A DNA stretch of 35,928 nt from Candidatus Gastranaerophilales bacterium. Its GTDB lineage: Bacteria > Cyanobacteriota > Vampirovibrionia > Gastranaerophilales > Gastranaerophilaceae. Every line of letters begins with the position of its first letter. Position 1 is the first letter of the stretch. Under the pieces are notes generated by a model. It was not told the origin of the DNA, searched no databases, and saw nothing but the letters and a program-made list of their open reading frames with translations. The DNA lies in assembly GCA_947589705.1 (NCBI GenBank), contig CANQCO010000008.1, positions 1-35,928 of the forward strand, read 5' to 3'. This document shows positions 1-8,453 of this stretch, piece by piece. A program made the translations under genes and the position numbers.

Positions 1-1
1 T

Positions 2-559
2 GAAAACTACAATGAAGCTATTAACTTCTATAAAAAAGCTTTAAATCTCTCTCCTCAAAATCCTGATATTCCTTACTATATAGCTTCTTTATACATTAAC
101 CTTAATGATACTGTTAGTGCTAAACCTTATATAGAACAAGCTCTTAATAAAAATCCTAACAATAAACAAGCTAAAGAAATTTTAAACTATATAAATGAAA
201 AAAATACGGAAGAACAACTTAATAACGCTGTTGAATTATATGACAACAAAAAATACAATGAAGCTATAACTCTTTTATCCCAAGTAATTACCGCAAATAA
301 CAAGAATGCAACGGCATATTATTACAGAGCTTTATGCTATGATGCTTTAAACAATTATAAAAAAGCAATTTCAGATTATAAATTAACACTAAAATATGCG
401 CCTGAAATGGTTATAGCATATTATTCGCTTGCCGTTGACTATGATTCCGTCAGTGACTTTAATTCCGCTAAAGAAAACTACAACAAATTTATTGAATTAA
501 ATTCAGAAGACAGTGAATACTTAGAATATGCGAAACAAAGAGTTAATGAGTTAAAATAA
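2..559 (+). CDS. TPR-repeat protein, C-terminal part (partial)
   Basis: An open frame enters from the left edge (first complete codon at base 2) and ends with TAA at 557-559. The visible 185 residues form consecutive tetratricopeptide-type helical pairs: Y-x-x-A-I-x-x-Y-x-K-A-L, then A-K-P-Y-I-E-Q-A-L, A-I-T-L-L, Y-Y-R-A-L-C-Y and A-K-E-N-Y-N-K-F signatures at roughly 34-residue intervals. TPR arrays are protein-interaction scaffolds and no catalytic motif is visible. The stop codon overlaps the dusB start (TAATG), so the two are probably translationally coupled. The N-terminus, and any signal peptide or fused domain, lies outside the window, so the specific role is unknown. Confidence 0.85.
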   Translation, partial: ENYNEAINFYKKALNLSPQNPDIPYYIASLYINLNDTVSAKPYIEQALNKNPNNKQAKEILNYINEKNTEEQLNNAVELYDNKKYNEAITLLSQVITANNKNATAYYYRALCYDALNNYKKAISDYKLTLKYAPEMVIAYYSLAVDYDSVSDFNSAKENYNKFIELNSEDSEYLEYAKQRVNELK

Positions 560-1548
560 TGCCTACAGAACAAAAAATCTGCGAAATTAAAATCGGTAAC
601 TTTTCTGTTAACAGCAAAGTTTCTTTGTCGCCGTTAGCAGGTATTACCGATTATGTAATGAGAAAACTTTTAAGAGAATATTCTAAAACCTGTTTATTAA
701 CAACGGAAATGATTAGCTCTGAAGCATTAGTCCAGAAACAGGATACAAACATTTCATATTCTGACAATAAAGAAAGTCCCGTAAGCTTTCAAATAGAGGG
801 ACATAAACCCGAGTTAATGGCTAAATCCGCTAAAATTCTTGAAAAAAAAGCTGATATTATTGATATAAATATGGGATGCCCCATTAATAAAATAGTAAAG
901 GGCAATGACGGATGTGCTTTAATGAAAAATCCCGAACTTGCAAAAGATATTGTCATTGCGGTTAAAGAAACCGTTAATATACCCGTAACTTGTAAATTTA
1001 GGCTTGGCTGGGGATTAGATACAAAAAACTTTATAGAATTTGCCCAAATAATGCAAAGCGCAGGGGCAAGTGCAGTTACCGTTCATGCAAGAACCCGTTC
1101 TCAAATGTATTCGGGAAACGCTGACTGGAAAGAATTATCTAACCTAAAAGGTGAAATTGATATACCTTATTTTGCCAACGGTGACATAGACAGTCCTGAA
1201 AGTGCTATGAAATGTCTTGAAATATCGGACGCTGACGGTATTGCAGTTGGAAGAGCTTCTATGGGTGACTTATCTTTAATATACAGAATTGAAGAATATA
1301 TAAATACAGGAAAACTTCTTAAGGAACCTAACTTACCTGAAAAAATATCGATGCTGAAAAAACATCTTGATTCTGAAATAGCTTTCAGGGGTGAAGAAAC
1401 AGGAATTAAATTTTTCCGCAAATTTTATCCTTGCTACATTAAAAACATAAGAGGAGGAGCGGAATACAGACATCGTTTGGTTACGGAATTAAATTATAAA
1501 AATATAATTTCAATTTTAGATGAGATTTTATTAAATGAAAAAAACTGA
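559..1548 (+). CDS. dusB: tRNA-dihydrouridine synthase (DusB/NifR3 family)
   Basis: This flavoenzyme reduces specific uridines of the tRNA D-loop to dihydrouridine using FMN and NADPH. The TIM-barrel motifs are present in order: S-P-L-A-G-I-T-D near residues 24-31, N-M-G-C-P at 104-108 (Cys107 is the expected catalytic acid), H-A-R-T-R at 176-180 and the A-N-G-D-I phosphate-binding stretch further on, followed by the usual C-terminal helical domain. The length, 329 aa, is normal for DusB. The start overlaps the stop of the upstream TPR gene by one base, and the 3' end overlaps the next gene by 14 bp, so this is a tightly packed operon. The family is certain; the DusB subgroup is likely from length and motif spacing. 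Confidence 0.95.
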   Translation: MPTEQKICEIKIGNFSVNSKVSLSPLAGITDYVMRKLLREYSKTCLLTTEMISSEALVQKQDTNISYSDNKESPVSFQIEGHKPELMAKSAKILEKKADIIDINMGCPINKIVKGNDGCALMKNPELAKDIVIAVKETVNIPVTCKFRLGWGLDTKNFIEFAQIMQSAGASAVTVHARTRSQMYSGNADWKELSNLKGEIDIPYFANGDIDSPESAMKCLEISDADGIAVGRASMGDLSLIYRIEEYINTGKLLKEPNLPEKISMLKKHLDSEIAFRGEETGIKFFRKFYPCYIKNIRGGAEYRHRLVTELNYKNIISILDEILLNEKN

Positions 1549-1789
1549 TAAAAAATATTATGTTTATATTATCCTAACCGTAAATAATACCCTATACTGC
1601 GGATATACCGATAACATTGAAAAACGATATAAACAACATCTTGACGGTAAAGGCGCAAAATACACAAAAGCAAACAAACCTTTAAAACTGGTATATTCTA
1701 AAGAATTTGATTCAAAACAGAAAGCCCAAAAAGAAGAATATAGAATAAAACATTTATCCAGAAATGAAAAAGAAAAATTATTTATTTAG
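1535..1789 (+). CDS. GIY-YIG nuclease-superfamily protein (UPF0213/YhbQ-like)
   Basis: A small single-domain protein of 84 aa. The GIY-YIG core is visible as Y-V-Y (9-11) and Y-C-G-Y-T (21-25), followed by Arg31 and His35, which occupy the positions of conserved catalytic-face residues. The C-terminal A-x-K-E-E-Y-R-I-K-x-L-S-R pattern is typical of the YhbQ/UPF0213 branch. Members of this branch are predicted structure-specific nucleases with poorly defined targets. The start ATG lies inside the last codons of dusB with GAG about ten bases upstream, and the 3' end overlaps the convergent gene by 8 bp. Cellular role and activity cannot be read from the sequence. Confidence 0.85.
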   Translation: MKKTDKKYYVYIILTVNNTLYCGYTDNIEKRYKQHLDGKGAKYTKANKPLKLVYSKEFDSKQKAQKEEYRIKHLSRNEKEKLFI

Positions 1790-2714
1790 TAAAACATTTT
1801 GTTCTATAGTAATCCTGTGCATAATTAAATGCCGTATTTAATTCCCTGATAATTTCGGGATTCTTTTGATAAAATAAATTACTTTTTATTTCATTATTCC
1901 AAATAAGTTTGCCGTTTTTTATATCTCCTTCTATATAAGCAAGCATAGAATATTGTTCCGAATTTTTATCGATAAGTTGAATTACGAATTTATTGTCCAA
2001 ATCGCAAAAATCAACATCTAAAAATTTTGTTTTATTTTTGAGATTAATATTTTTTGAATATAAAACCGCAGATTTTGATGAATCAATTAACCTTTTGGAA
2101 TTTCTCATTAATTTTGCATTTTTTTCGTCTAAAATTACAATAGGTGTTGACCAATGAGCAAGCCATAATTTATTTTTTGGGACACCTTCTCTCGTTATAT
2201 AATCCAAAGCAGCATTTTTAATATTCACATCATCGGTATGATTTTCATCAATTCTGAAATTATTTTTATAGTAAAACGGAAACGAACCTCCCATTTTTAG
2301 TGATAATTTGCCTTTATACCCTTTTTCCAAACTTATTTCGGAAGCAAATTTTAATAACTCGGTTCCGGCTCCTTTAAATTCTCCTATATTATTATGTCCA
2401 TATAGTTCTTCAATATATATAGAATCTTCATCTTCCGATATAATCATTCGGCACTGATTTTTACCGTTTGCACAGACAAAATATTGATTTTCACGGCTTA
2501 TATCTTTTAATATATATCCTTTTACTTTTTTACCGCTTAAATCTTTAAGAATAATTTTTTTTACTATTTCTCCTTTAACAACTGAATCCCAATTCTTTAT
2601 TAGAATAATATTTGAATGTTCAAAAGTATCCTTTTTTATATTTTTAAAAGAGGGTAAGTTTTTCTTTCTGTCGTTTTTTGTAATTAGTTTGAATGTCGAG
2701 AAATTAATTTTCAT
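1782..2714 (-). CDS. Unknown protein with a GNAT-like segment
   Basis: A protein of about 310 aa that I do not recognise as a named family. Residues 115-121 (G-A-G-T-E-L-L) followed by an alanine/glutamate helix, and F-Y-Y-K-N-N-F at 147-153, resemble motif A and the terminal strand of GNAT acyltransferases, so a cryptic acetyltransferase fold is plausible. The N-terminus is hydrophilic with P-S-F-K-N at 21-25, a motif shared with two other unknowns in this window. I chose ATG at 2714; an in-frame TTG at 2741 would add nine residues, but neither start has a clear ribosome-binding site. The gene converges on the GIY-YIG gene with an 8-bp overlap. GNAT assignment is inference. Confidence 0.7.
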   Translation of the reverse strand: MKINFSTFKLITKNDRKKNLPSFKNIKKDTFEHSNIILIKNWDSVVKGEIVKKIILKDLSGKKVKGYILKDISRENQYFVCANGKNQCRMIISEDEDSIYIEELYGHNNIGEFKGAGTELLKFASEISLEKGYKGKLSLKMGGSFPFYYKNNFRIDENHTDDVNIKNAALDYITREGVPKNKLWLAHWSTPIVILDEKNAKLMRNSKRLIDSSKSAVLYSKNINLKNKTKFLDVDFCDLDNKFVIQLIDKNSEQYSMLAYIEGDIKNGKLIWNNEIKSNLFYQKNPEIIRELNTAFNYAQDYYRTKCFTK

Positions 2715-2768
2715 AATAAGAGTAAAACAAAACAAGTTCAAAATTTGCCTGTTATCAGAATATTAAAA

Positions 2769-3302
2769 TTAAAACATGCTAAATTCGCAACCGCAATAGT
2801 TTTGGCGGTAAAAATTTTCTTCTTTTGCTATTTTCATGGTTTTTAAGAATCCGTCTTGTTTTTTAAAATCAATATCAAGAAAATTAAGTTCATATTTTTT
2901 AGCAAGTTCTTTTGCTATTTCAAAAATAGCTTTTGAGTTTTTATGCGGGCTTACGGTAAGTGTCGTTGTAAAATACTTAAACTCAAGTTTAAATGCTTTT
3001 AATACCGTATATAAAAGTCTGTACTCAAAACATCTTAAACATCTTTTCCCGCCCTCAGGTTCATTCTCAAGTCCTGCTATTGCGTTATACCAATCAGCTG
3101 CATCCTGTTTTTCTACAATAAGTTCAACTTGTTTCTTTTTTGCATATTTTATAAGTTCATTTAATCTTCTGTCAAATTCATCGGGCGGAAATATATTAGG
3201 ATTAAAAAAATATATAACAGGTTCATACCCCATTTCTCGCAGTTTTTCTATGGGATACGCACTGCAAACCGCACAGCAGGCATGTAAAAGAACTTTATTC
3301 AT
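2769..3302 (-). CDS. queH: Epoxyqueuosine reductase QueH
   Basis: QueH (formerly DUF208) carries out the last step of queuosine synthesis, reducing epoxyqueuosine at the wobble base of GUN-anticodon tRNAs, and is non-orthologous to QueG. The cysteine pattern fits: Cys9-Cys10 and Cys13 at the N-terminus, Cys88 and Cys91 in R-C-L-R-C, and Cys170/Cys172 near the C-terminus, enough for the family's Fe-S cluster and extra metal site. P-D-E-F-D-R-R at about 40-46 is also typical. Length 177 aa is slightly short but complete. Its start overlaps the stop of the VKOR-thioredoxin gene by 8 bp, so the two are co-transcribed. No other queuosine gene is visible here. Confidence 0.92.
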   Translation of the reverse strand: MNKVLLHACCAVCSAYPIEKLREMGYEPVIYFFNPNIFPPDEFDRRLNELIKYAKKKQVELIVEKQDAADWYNAIAGLENEPEGGKRCLRCFEYRLLYTVLKAFKLEFKYFTTTLTVSPHKNSKAIFEIAKELAKKYELNFLDIDFKKQDGFLKTMKIAKEENFYRQNYCGCEFSMF

Positions 3303-4488
3303 ATTCTTTTTTTAACTTTCCACCTTGAGATTGTATTATATTTCTAAATTCAAAATAAGAACCAATACCGAGTATTTTTTTCATCCCCACGAAAAATGTA
3401 GGAGTACCTTCAACACCGTCAGAATCAGCTTTTTGTACAATTTCTTCAATTTCTTTTTTTACTTCATCGCCTCTTGCATCCGAAGTCAATTTTTTAATAT
3501 CAAAATCGGCAAGTCTGGCTTTATCAATTATATCCTGTTCAGAGTTTGTATCATCTTCAAACAGAATTATTGCCATCTCCCAATATTTGTTTTGTTTGAG
3601 TGCTGCATAAGCATATTTTGATTTTAAGCAGGAATTTTTATGACCTTCTCCCGGTAGTGACGGATGACAAGATTTTTCAAACGGAACATTCATCTGTACA
3701 ACCTTTACATTCTCCATTTCAGAAACTAATCTGTGTAAATATAAATTAGCCATAAAACAAGCCTGACAATTAAAGTCCATATATTCTTTGATAACAACAG
3801 GAGCGTTTCTGTCGCCTATTTCATTTTTATATACCTGATTATTAAACTCTTTAAAAGAGTTTATAATTTCCATTTTCTTAGCTACTTGAGGCATAAGAAC
3901 ATAAGAAACAGAAGTATATGTTAATATGGAGGCTGCAAGCAAAACCAACAATATAAACCAAAACGCATAGCGTCTGACCTTTATTGCTTCAATAAAATCA
4001 ACAACAGAATTTCTTAATTCAAAAAATACACCATTTCCCCAATTTTTAGCAACTAAAGCTATTACTAAATCTATAAAATATGTCATAAAACAGAATATAC
4101 ATATCGAATTTATTTTTAAAACTGAAATTGTAGCTAATATCATTGAAATTATAAATGAGAACAAAGATAAACAAAATATATATGAAGTCTGATTTTTAAA
4201 GACTTTTAGAAATCCCAGAAATTTTATATTTTGAAGTTTATCAACAAAATTAAGGAACAATACAAATAAATAAAAACATAACCCCCACAGTGCCAAAGGT
4301 ACACCAAAGAATTGAGAATAAGCGGTTTTTGCAACACTGTCACAGTTCATAGTTTCGCTTATAGCACAAATACTCGGCGCTGCCTGCGGATTAAAATTAG
4401 CATTATAATAAACTATACACAGTTCAATCGAAAGTGCGATACCTATTAAAGCTAATAATGTTATTGAAATTCGTTTAATTTTATTCAT
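3295..4488 (-). CDS. VKOR-thioredoxin fusion (disulfide-bond-forming membrane protein)
   Basis: Residues 1-200 form a vitamin K epoxide reductase-type membrane domain with about five transmembrane helices. It carries the loop cysteines Cys41 and Cys49 (C-D-S-V context), the G-V-P-L-A-L-W-G family signature, and the redox pair C-I-F-C at 130-133. Residues about 215-397 are a DsbA/DsbG-like thioredoxin domain with C-Q-A-C at 231-234 and the cis-proline in G-T-P at 321-323. Such fusions act as the periplasmic oxidase and its quinone-linked re-oxidant in one chain, replacing DsbA/DsbB; this type is known from cyanobacteria. The start has AGGTG about six bases upstream. It is the first gene of a pair with queH, and korB ends 8 bp upstream of its start side. 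Confidence 0.9.
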   Translation of the reverse strand: MNKIKRISITLLALIGIALSIELCIVYYNANFNPQAAPSICAISETMNCDSVAKTAYSQFFGVPLALWGLCFYLFVLFLNFVDKLQNIKFLGFLKVFKNQTSYIFCLSLFSFIISMILATISVLKINSICIFCFMTYFIDLVIALVAKNWGNGVFFELRNSVVDFIEAIKVRRYAFWFILLVLLAASILTYTSVSYVLMPQVAKKMEIINSFKEFNNQVYKNEIGDRNAPVVIKEYMDFNCQACFMANLYLHRLVSEMENVKVVQMNVPFEKSCHPSLPGEGHKNSCLKSKYAYAALKQNKYWEMAIILFEDDTNSEQDIIDKARLADFDIKKLTSDARGDEVKKEIEEIVQKADSDGVEGTPTFFVGMKKILGIGSYFEFRNIIQSQGGKLKKEYE

Positions 4489-4496
4489 ATTAACAC

Positions 4497-5351
4497 CTAT
4501 TGAAATTGTTTAATTACATCTTTAATTGTTATATTATTACCTGCGATTTCTTTTGCTTTGGAAATTACATCTTCATATCTTTGTTCATAAACAGGTCTTT
4601 GAACTTTATAAAAAACTCCCGTATAAACTCCGTCAGAAGAAAAAGCATATTTCATAGCGTTAACTCTGTCTTGAACATCGTGTTCTTCGGGAAGATTTCT
4701 TACTATTTCTTTTATTTTTTCAAAAGAAGAAACTTTATTGTATTGAACACAAGGTGAAATTATATGGATAAAAGCGAAACCTTTATGTTCTAGTCCGCCT
4801 ATAATAAGCTGTTCAAGCTGTTTTACGTCACCGGAATAACCTCTTGCGACATAAGACGCATTAAAAGATAGTGCCATTAATACAGGATTTAATCTGTCAG
4901 CCGTCCAAGCATACGGGTTGCATTTTGTTATTGTACCAATTCTTGAAGTCGGAGAACACTGACCTTTTGTAAGAGCATATATTTCATTATCAAGCATAAT
5001 ATATGTTATATTAGGATTCTTTCTTCCTGCATGAATAAAATGATTACCGCCGATACTTAATCCGTCACCGTCACCACCAAGTGCAATAACATTAATATCA
5101 GGTCTTGCTTGTTTTAATCCTATAGCAACAGGGAGCGCACGTCCGTGGATTGAATGAAAACCATACGTAGACATAAAAAACGGGAAACGGCTGGAACACC
5201 CGATACCAGAAACTATTGCCGTTTCATGTGTTTGATAATTAAGTGATGTCATTGCCTTTCTTAATGCCATAATTACGGCATGATTTCCACACCCCGGACA
5301 CCACGACGGTTTTACTCTTCCTTTATAATCATTTTCCTGCATTTGTTTCAT
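4497..5351 (-). CDS. korB: 2-oxoacid:ferredoxin oxidoreductase, beta subunit
   Basis: The thiamine-pyrophosphate subunit of a coenzyme A-acylating 2-oxoacid:ferredoxin oxidoreductase. W-C-P-G-C-G at 17-22 with Cys18 and Cys21, Cys52 in G-I-G-C-S-S and Cys201 supply four cysteines for the [4Fe-4S] cluster. G-D-G-D-G at 93-97 with the D-N-E-I-Y stretch near 121 is the TPP/Mg2+ motif. R-F-P-F followed by H-G-R-A-L-P is characteristic of the 2-oxoglutarate (Kor) group, although 2-oxoacid specificity cannot be fixed from sequence alone. The start is preceded by AAAGGA. It lies 11 bp downstream of the alpha subunit. No ferredoxin-like delta subunit is adjacent. Confidence 0.93.
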   Translation of the reverse strand: MKQMQENDYKGRVKPSWCPGCGNHAVIMALRKAMTSLNYQTHETAIVSGIGCSSRFPFFMSTYGFHSIHGRALPVAIGLKQARPDINVIALGGDGDGLSIGGNHFIHAGRKNPNITYIMLDNEIYALTKGQCSPTSRIGTITKCNPYAWTADRLNPVLMALSFNASYVARGYSGDVKQLEQLIIGGLEHKGFAFIHIISPCVQYNKVSSFEKIKEIVRNLPEEHDVQDRVNAMKYAFSSDGVYTGVFYKVQRPVYEQRYEDVISKAKEIAGNNITIKDVIKQFQ

Positions 5352-5362
5352 TATTTTTTCCT

Positions 5363-7153
5363 TTAAAAATGAGTATGTTTATTAGTTATAACTTCATTTT
5401 TTGATTGTTGTACATTGTATACTTTTTGAATTTCTTCATATATTTCTTCCGGGGTAAAAGGAGTACCATCATATTTTAAGAACTCTAATACTTCCGTACC
5501 TCTGTTAATATGTGTACATCTTTCAACAATTGTTGATTTGAATTGCGCATTATAATTAGCTTCAATTACAATAATAACTTCTTTATTTCTGACAAAATTC
5601 TTAATCCAATCCGTAGGAAGAGGATAAAGAGTTCTGGGATATAATGCCTGAACATTTATACCATTCTCTTTAGCAGTATCAATAGCTTCAAAAACTGCTC
5701 CTGAAGTTGAGCCCCAGCTTATTATACCAATTGAGGCATTTTCATCACCGTAGGTTTTAGCTTTAGAAAATTGACCTGCCGCTGTTTCAAGCTTTTTAAA
5801 ACGTTTTTCCGTCATTTTTCTATGTATTTCAGGTGCCGGAGTCGGAGCATTTTCTTCAGTATGTTCCAGCCCCGTAACTACATGCTCGCCATACATATCA
5901 CCTGGGGATGTAATAGGTGATATACCGGTTTCGGTATCCTCGTACCTGTTATATACATCTCCTTCTTTTAAATTCGGTTTTAATCTGTTTACTATTTTTA
6001 AGTTATCAAAATCAATCATATCAACGCATTCTCGTCTTGGTCCGAGTGAAGCATCAGATAATATTATAACCGGAACCTGATATTGTTCGGCAAAATTAAA
6101 TGCGTTAATAGTCTGATAAAAGCAATCAGAAACATTCATAGGCGCAAGCACAATTTTGGGGCAATCGCCATGAGTACCGTACATTGCTGCAAATAAGTCG
6201 CTTTGCTCTGTTTTTGTGGGAACCCCCGTTGAAGGTCCGCATCTTTGAACATCCGCTATTACTACAGGTATTTCAGCCATTGAAGCAAGCCCTATTGCTT
6301 CCTGCATTAAAGAAAACCCCGGACCAGATGTTGCAGTCATAGACTTAACTCCGCCGTATGACGCTCCGAGTGCATAATTTATTGCCGCAATTTCATCTTC
6401 ACATTGAAGCATTTTTCCACCGAATTTAGGAAGTTCTTTTGCAAGCCATTCCATAATTTCAGTTGCGGGAGTAATCGGGTAGCCCGAAAAGAATCGGCAG
6501 CCCGCTGCTATTGCAGCAAGACCTATTGCTTCATTCCCTGACATTATAAGTTTTGCACCCGTTGACTTTATATTTACTTTATCGTAATCATCTTTTCTTA
6601 TCATCTCATTTTGAGCATATTTTATACCCGCATTGAGTGCATTTTTATTTGAATCTATTACTTCTTGAGTTTTTAATTTATATCTTAATTCAATGTCTTT
6701 TAAAATTTGTTCTTCAAGATGAAGATTTTTTAATATTTCAACAACAACACCGAGTGCGGACATATTTCTTGAGCGCTCCGTTGCCACACTTTTTGCTATT
6801 GTTTTCAAAGGAACGGGATAAACAACAATATCATTTCTGGTTTCTTTTAGTTCTGAAACCATATCGCTGTCATATATTAATATTCCGCCTTTATTAATTT
6901 TGCCGATTTCTTCATAAATGGTATCTTCATCAAGACAAACAAGAATATCAGTATTCCCCGTTGCTGTCAATGCCTGATGTTCGCTTATTCTAAGAGTATA
7001 ATAGCACTTACCGTCACCTCTTATCTCTGACGGGAATGCCCTATATGTAGTTACATAATAACCTTTTCTGGCTGTAGCATAGCATAATATATCGCCTGAA
7101 CTTATTATTCCCTGCCCTGATGTACCTGTTATTTTTATTATCAAATCTTTCAT
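5363..7153 (-). CDS. korA: 2-oxoacid:ferredoxin oxidoreductase, fused gamma-alpha subunit
   Basis: A 596-aa chain combining an N-terminal gamma (acceptor-handling) domain, residues 1 to about 190 with G-T-S-G-Q-G-I near the start, and an alpha (pyrimidine-binding) domain from about 200. The alpha domain carries the hallmark Y-P-I-T-P-A-T-E and a following E-D-E-I-A-A. The C-terminal domain (G-I-I-S-W-G-S-T-S-G onward) is the usual CoA-side domain. With KorB it would interconvert 2-oxoglutarate (or another 2-oxoacid) with acyl-CoA while reducing ferredoxin. AGGAGAG lies 10-12 bases before the ATG. As first gene of the korAB pair, its promoter should lie in the 74-bp AT-rich gap at 7154-7227, where I see no clear consensus. 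Confidence 0.92.
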   Translation of the reverse strand: MKDLIIKITGTSGQGIISSGDILCYATARKGYYVTTYRAFPSEIRGDGKCYYTLRISEHQALTATGNTDILVCLDEDTIYEEIGKINKGGILIYDSDMVSELKETRNDIVVYPVPLKTIAKSVATERSRNMSALGVVVEILKNLHLEEQILKDIELRYKLKTQEVIDSNKNALNAGIKYAQNEMIRKDDYDKVNIKSTGAKLIMSGNEAIGLAAIAAGCRFFSGYPITPATEIMEWLAKELPKFGGKMLQCEDEIAAINYALGASYGGVKSMTATSGPGFSLMQEAIGLASMAEIPVVIADVQRCGPSTGVPTKTEQSDLFAAMYGTHGDCPKIVLAPMNVSDCFYQTINAFNFAEQYQVPVIILSDASLGPRRECVDMIDFDNLKIVNRLKPNLKEGDVYNRYEDTETGISPITSPGDMYGEHVVTGLEHTEENAPTPAPEIHRKMTEKRFKKLETAAGQFSKAKTYGDENASIGIISWGSTSGAVFEAIDTAKENGINVQALYPRTLYPLPTDWIKNFVRNKEVIIVIEANYNAQFKSTIVERCTHINRGTEVLEFLKYDGTPFTPEEIYEEIQKVYNVQQSKNEVITNKHTHF

Positions 7154-7227
7154 GAATAATTTTCTCTCCTATATTTAATTTTATTACTAAAATCTTAAAT
7201 ATGGAAATTATTAATTTTTATATTTAA

Positions 7228-8406
7228 TTATTCTTTCAGAGCCTGTGCCAAACGTTTAATACCCTCTTTTATGGTATTTTCATCGGCATTTGTATAATTC
7301 AATCTTAATGTATTTACATTTGTAGGATTTACATAAAAAGGATGTCCGGGTACAAATGCTACCTTTTTAGCTATTGCCTTATCAAAAAGTTTTAAAACAT
7401 CTGTTCCTTCTTCAAGTGTAACCCATGTAAACATACCGCCTTTAGGACGAGTAAATTTAACGGCTTTTGGAAAATATTCTTCCATAGCACAAACCATTGC
7501 ATTTGCCTGAGATTTATATAACTTTTTAATTTTTTCTATGTGCTTATCAAGGTCATTATTATATAAATAATCAGAAATCAGATACTGCCCGAAAATATTA
7601 GAGTGAAGATCCGAAGCTTGTTTTGCGGTTTCTATCATTTTTATTATTTCTTTATTTGCAATAATATAACCTAATCTCATGCCGGGAGTTACGATTTTAG
7701 AAAATGATCCTAAATATATATTTTTCTCACTCTTATTTAAACCTATATAAGGTATTCTTTCACCTTCTTCAAATCTCAATTCACCATAAGGATCATCTTG
7801 TACAAGAATCATATTTTCATCTTTTATTGCTTCAAATACCTTTTCTCGGTTTTCTTTAGTATAAGTCAACCCAGTAGGATTTTGAAAATTAGGTATTAAA
7901 TATGCAGCTTTAGGCTTATATTGTTTCAATGTATTTTTTAAATCCTCAATATCAAGCCCGTCATCAGTAAGCTTTGTTGTAACAAAATTTGCTCTGTACA
8001 TGCAAAAAGACTGTAATAATCCTAAATATGAAGGTTTTTCTACCATTACATTATCACCTTCATTAATAAATACTTTTCCAATTAAATCTAAAGCTTGCTG
8101 TGAGCCTGTTGTTATTATTACATTTTCTATTGTTATATTCATATTCCATATTTTTTTATATCTGTCAACGATATATTGCCTTAAACTGTCTAGCCCGGCA
8201 GTTGTAGAATATTGATATATTTTAGCCCCGAATTTATCGGCTATTCTGTTCATTGATATTTTTAATTCCTCCTGAGGAAAAGAAATCGGGTTTGGAAGTC
8301 CGCCTGCAAATGATATAATTTCAGGATTTTGTGTTACTTTTAATATCTCTCTTATAAATGATGACGGTGTATTTTTTATCCTTTGCGAATAATATTTTTC
8401 AAACAT
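7228..8406 (-). CDS. PLP-dependent aminotransferase, class I (LysN/2-aminoadipate-like)
   Basis: A fold-type I aminotransferase of 392 aa without the GntR DNA-binding domain found in MocR relatives. S-F-A-G-G-L-P-N-P at 32-40, N-P-T-G at 176-179, D-D-P-Y-G at 204-208 and S-F-S-K with the Schiff-base Lys237, followed by P-G-M-R-L-G at 241-246, are all intact. The N-terminal pattern (F-I-R-E-I-L...) matches the group that includes LysN and broad-specificity aromatic/2-aminoadipate aminotransferases. It probably transfers amino groups between glutamate/2-oxoglutarate and amino acids such as aromatic ones or leucine. The start is preceded by GAGGAATAAATT. It lies upstream of korA; exact substrate is unresolved. 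Confidence 0.88.
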   Translation of the reverse strand: MFEKYYSQRIKNTPSSFIREILKVTQNPEIISFAGGLPNPISFPQEELKISMNRIADKFGAKIYQYSTTAGLDSLRQYIVDRYKKIWNMNITIENVIITTGSQQALDLIGKVFINEGDNVMVEKPSYLGLLQSFCMYRANFVTTKLTDDGLDIEDLKNTLKQYKPKAAYLIPNFQNPTGLTYTKENREKVFEAIKDENMILVQDDPYGELRFEEGERIPYIGLNKSEKNIYLGSFSKIVTPGMRLGYIIANKEIIKMIETAKQASDLHSNIFGQYLISDYLYNNDLDKHIEKIKKLYKSQANAMVCAMEEYFPKAVKFTRPKGGMFTWVTLEEGTDVLKLFDKAIAKKVAFVPGHPFYVNPTNVNTLRLNYTNADENTIKEGIKRLAQALKE

Positions 8407-8453
8407 AATTTATTCCTCATTCAACTTCCTAATGTATAATATAACAAAAACAG

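Noticed and set aside
2836..3315. Plus-strand open frame opposite queH
   Set aside because: It mirrors queH codons; the composition is Phe/Ser-rich with no motif or ribosome-binding site, whereas queH is intact.
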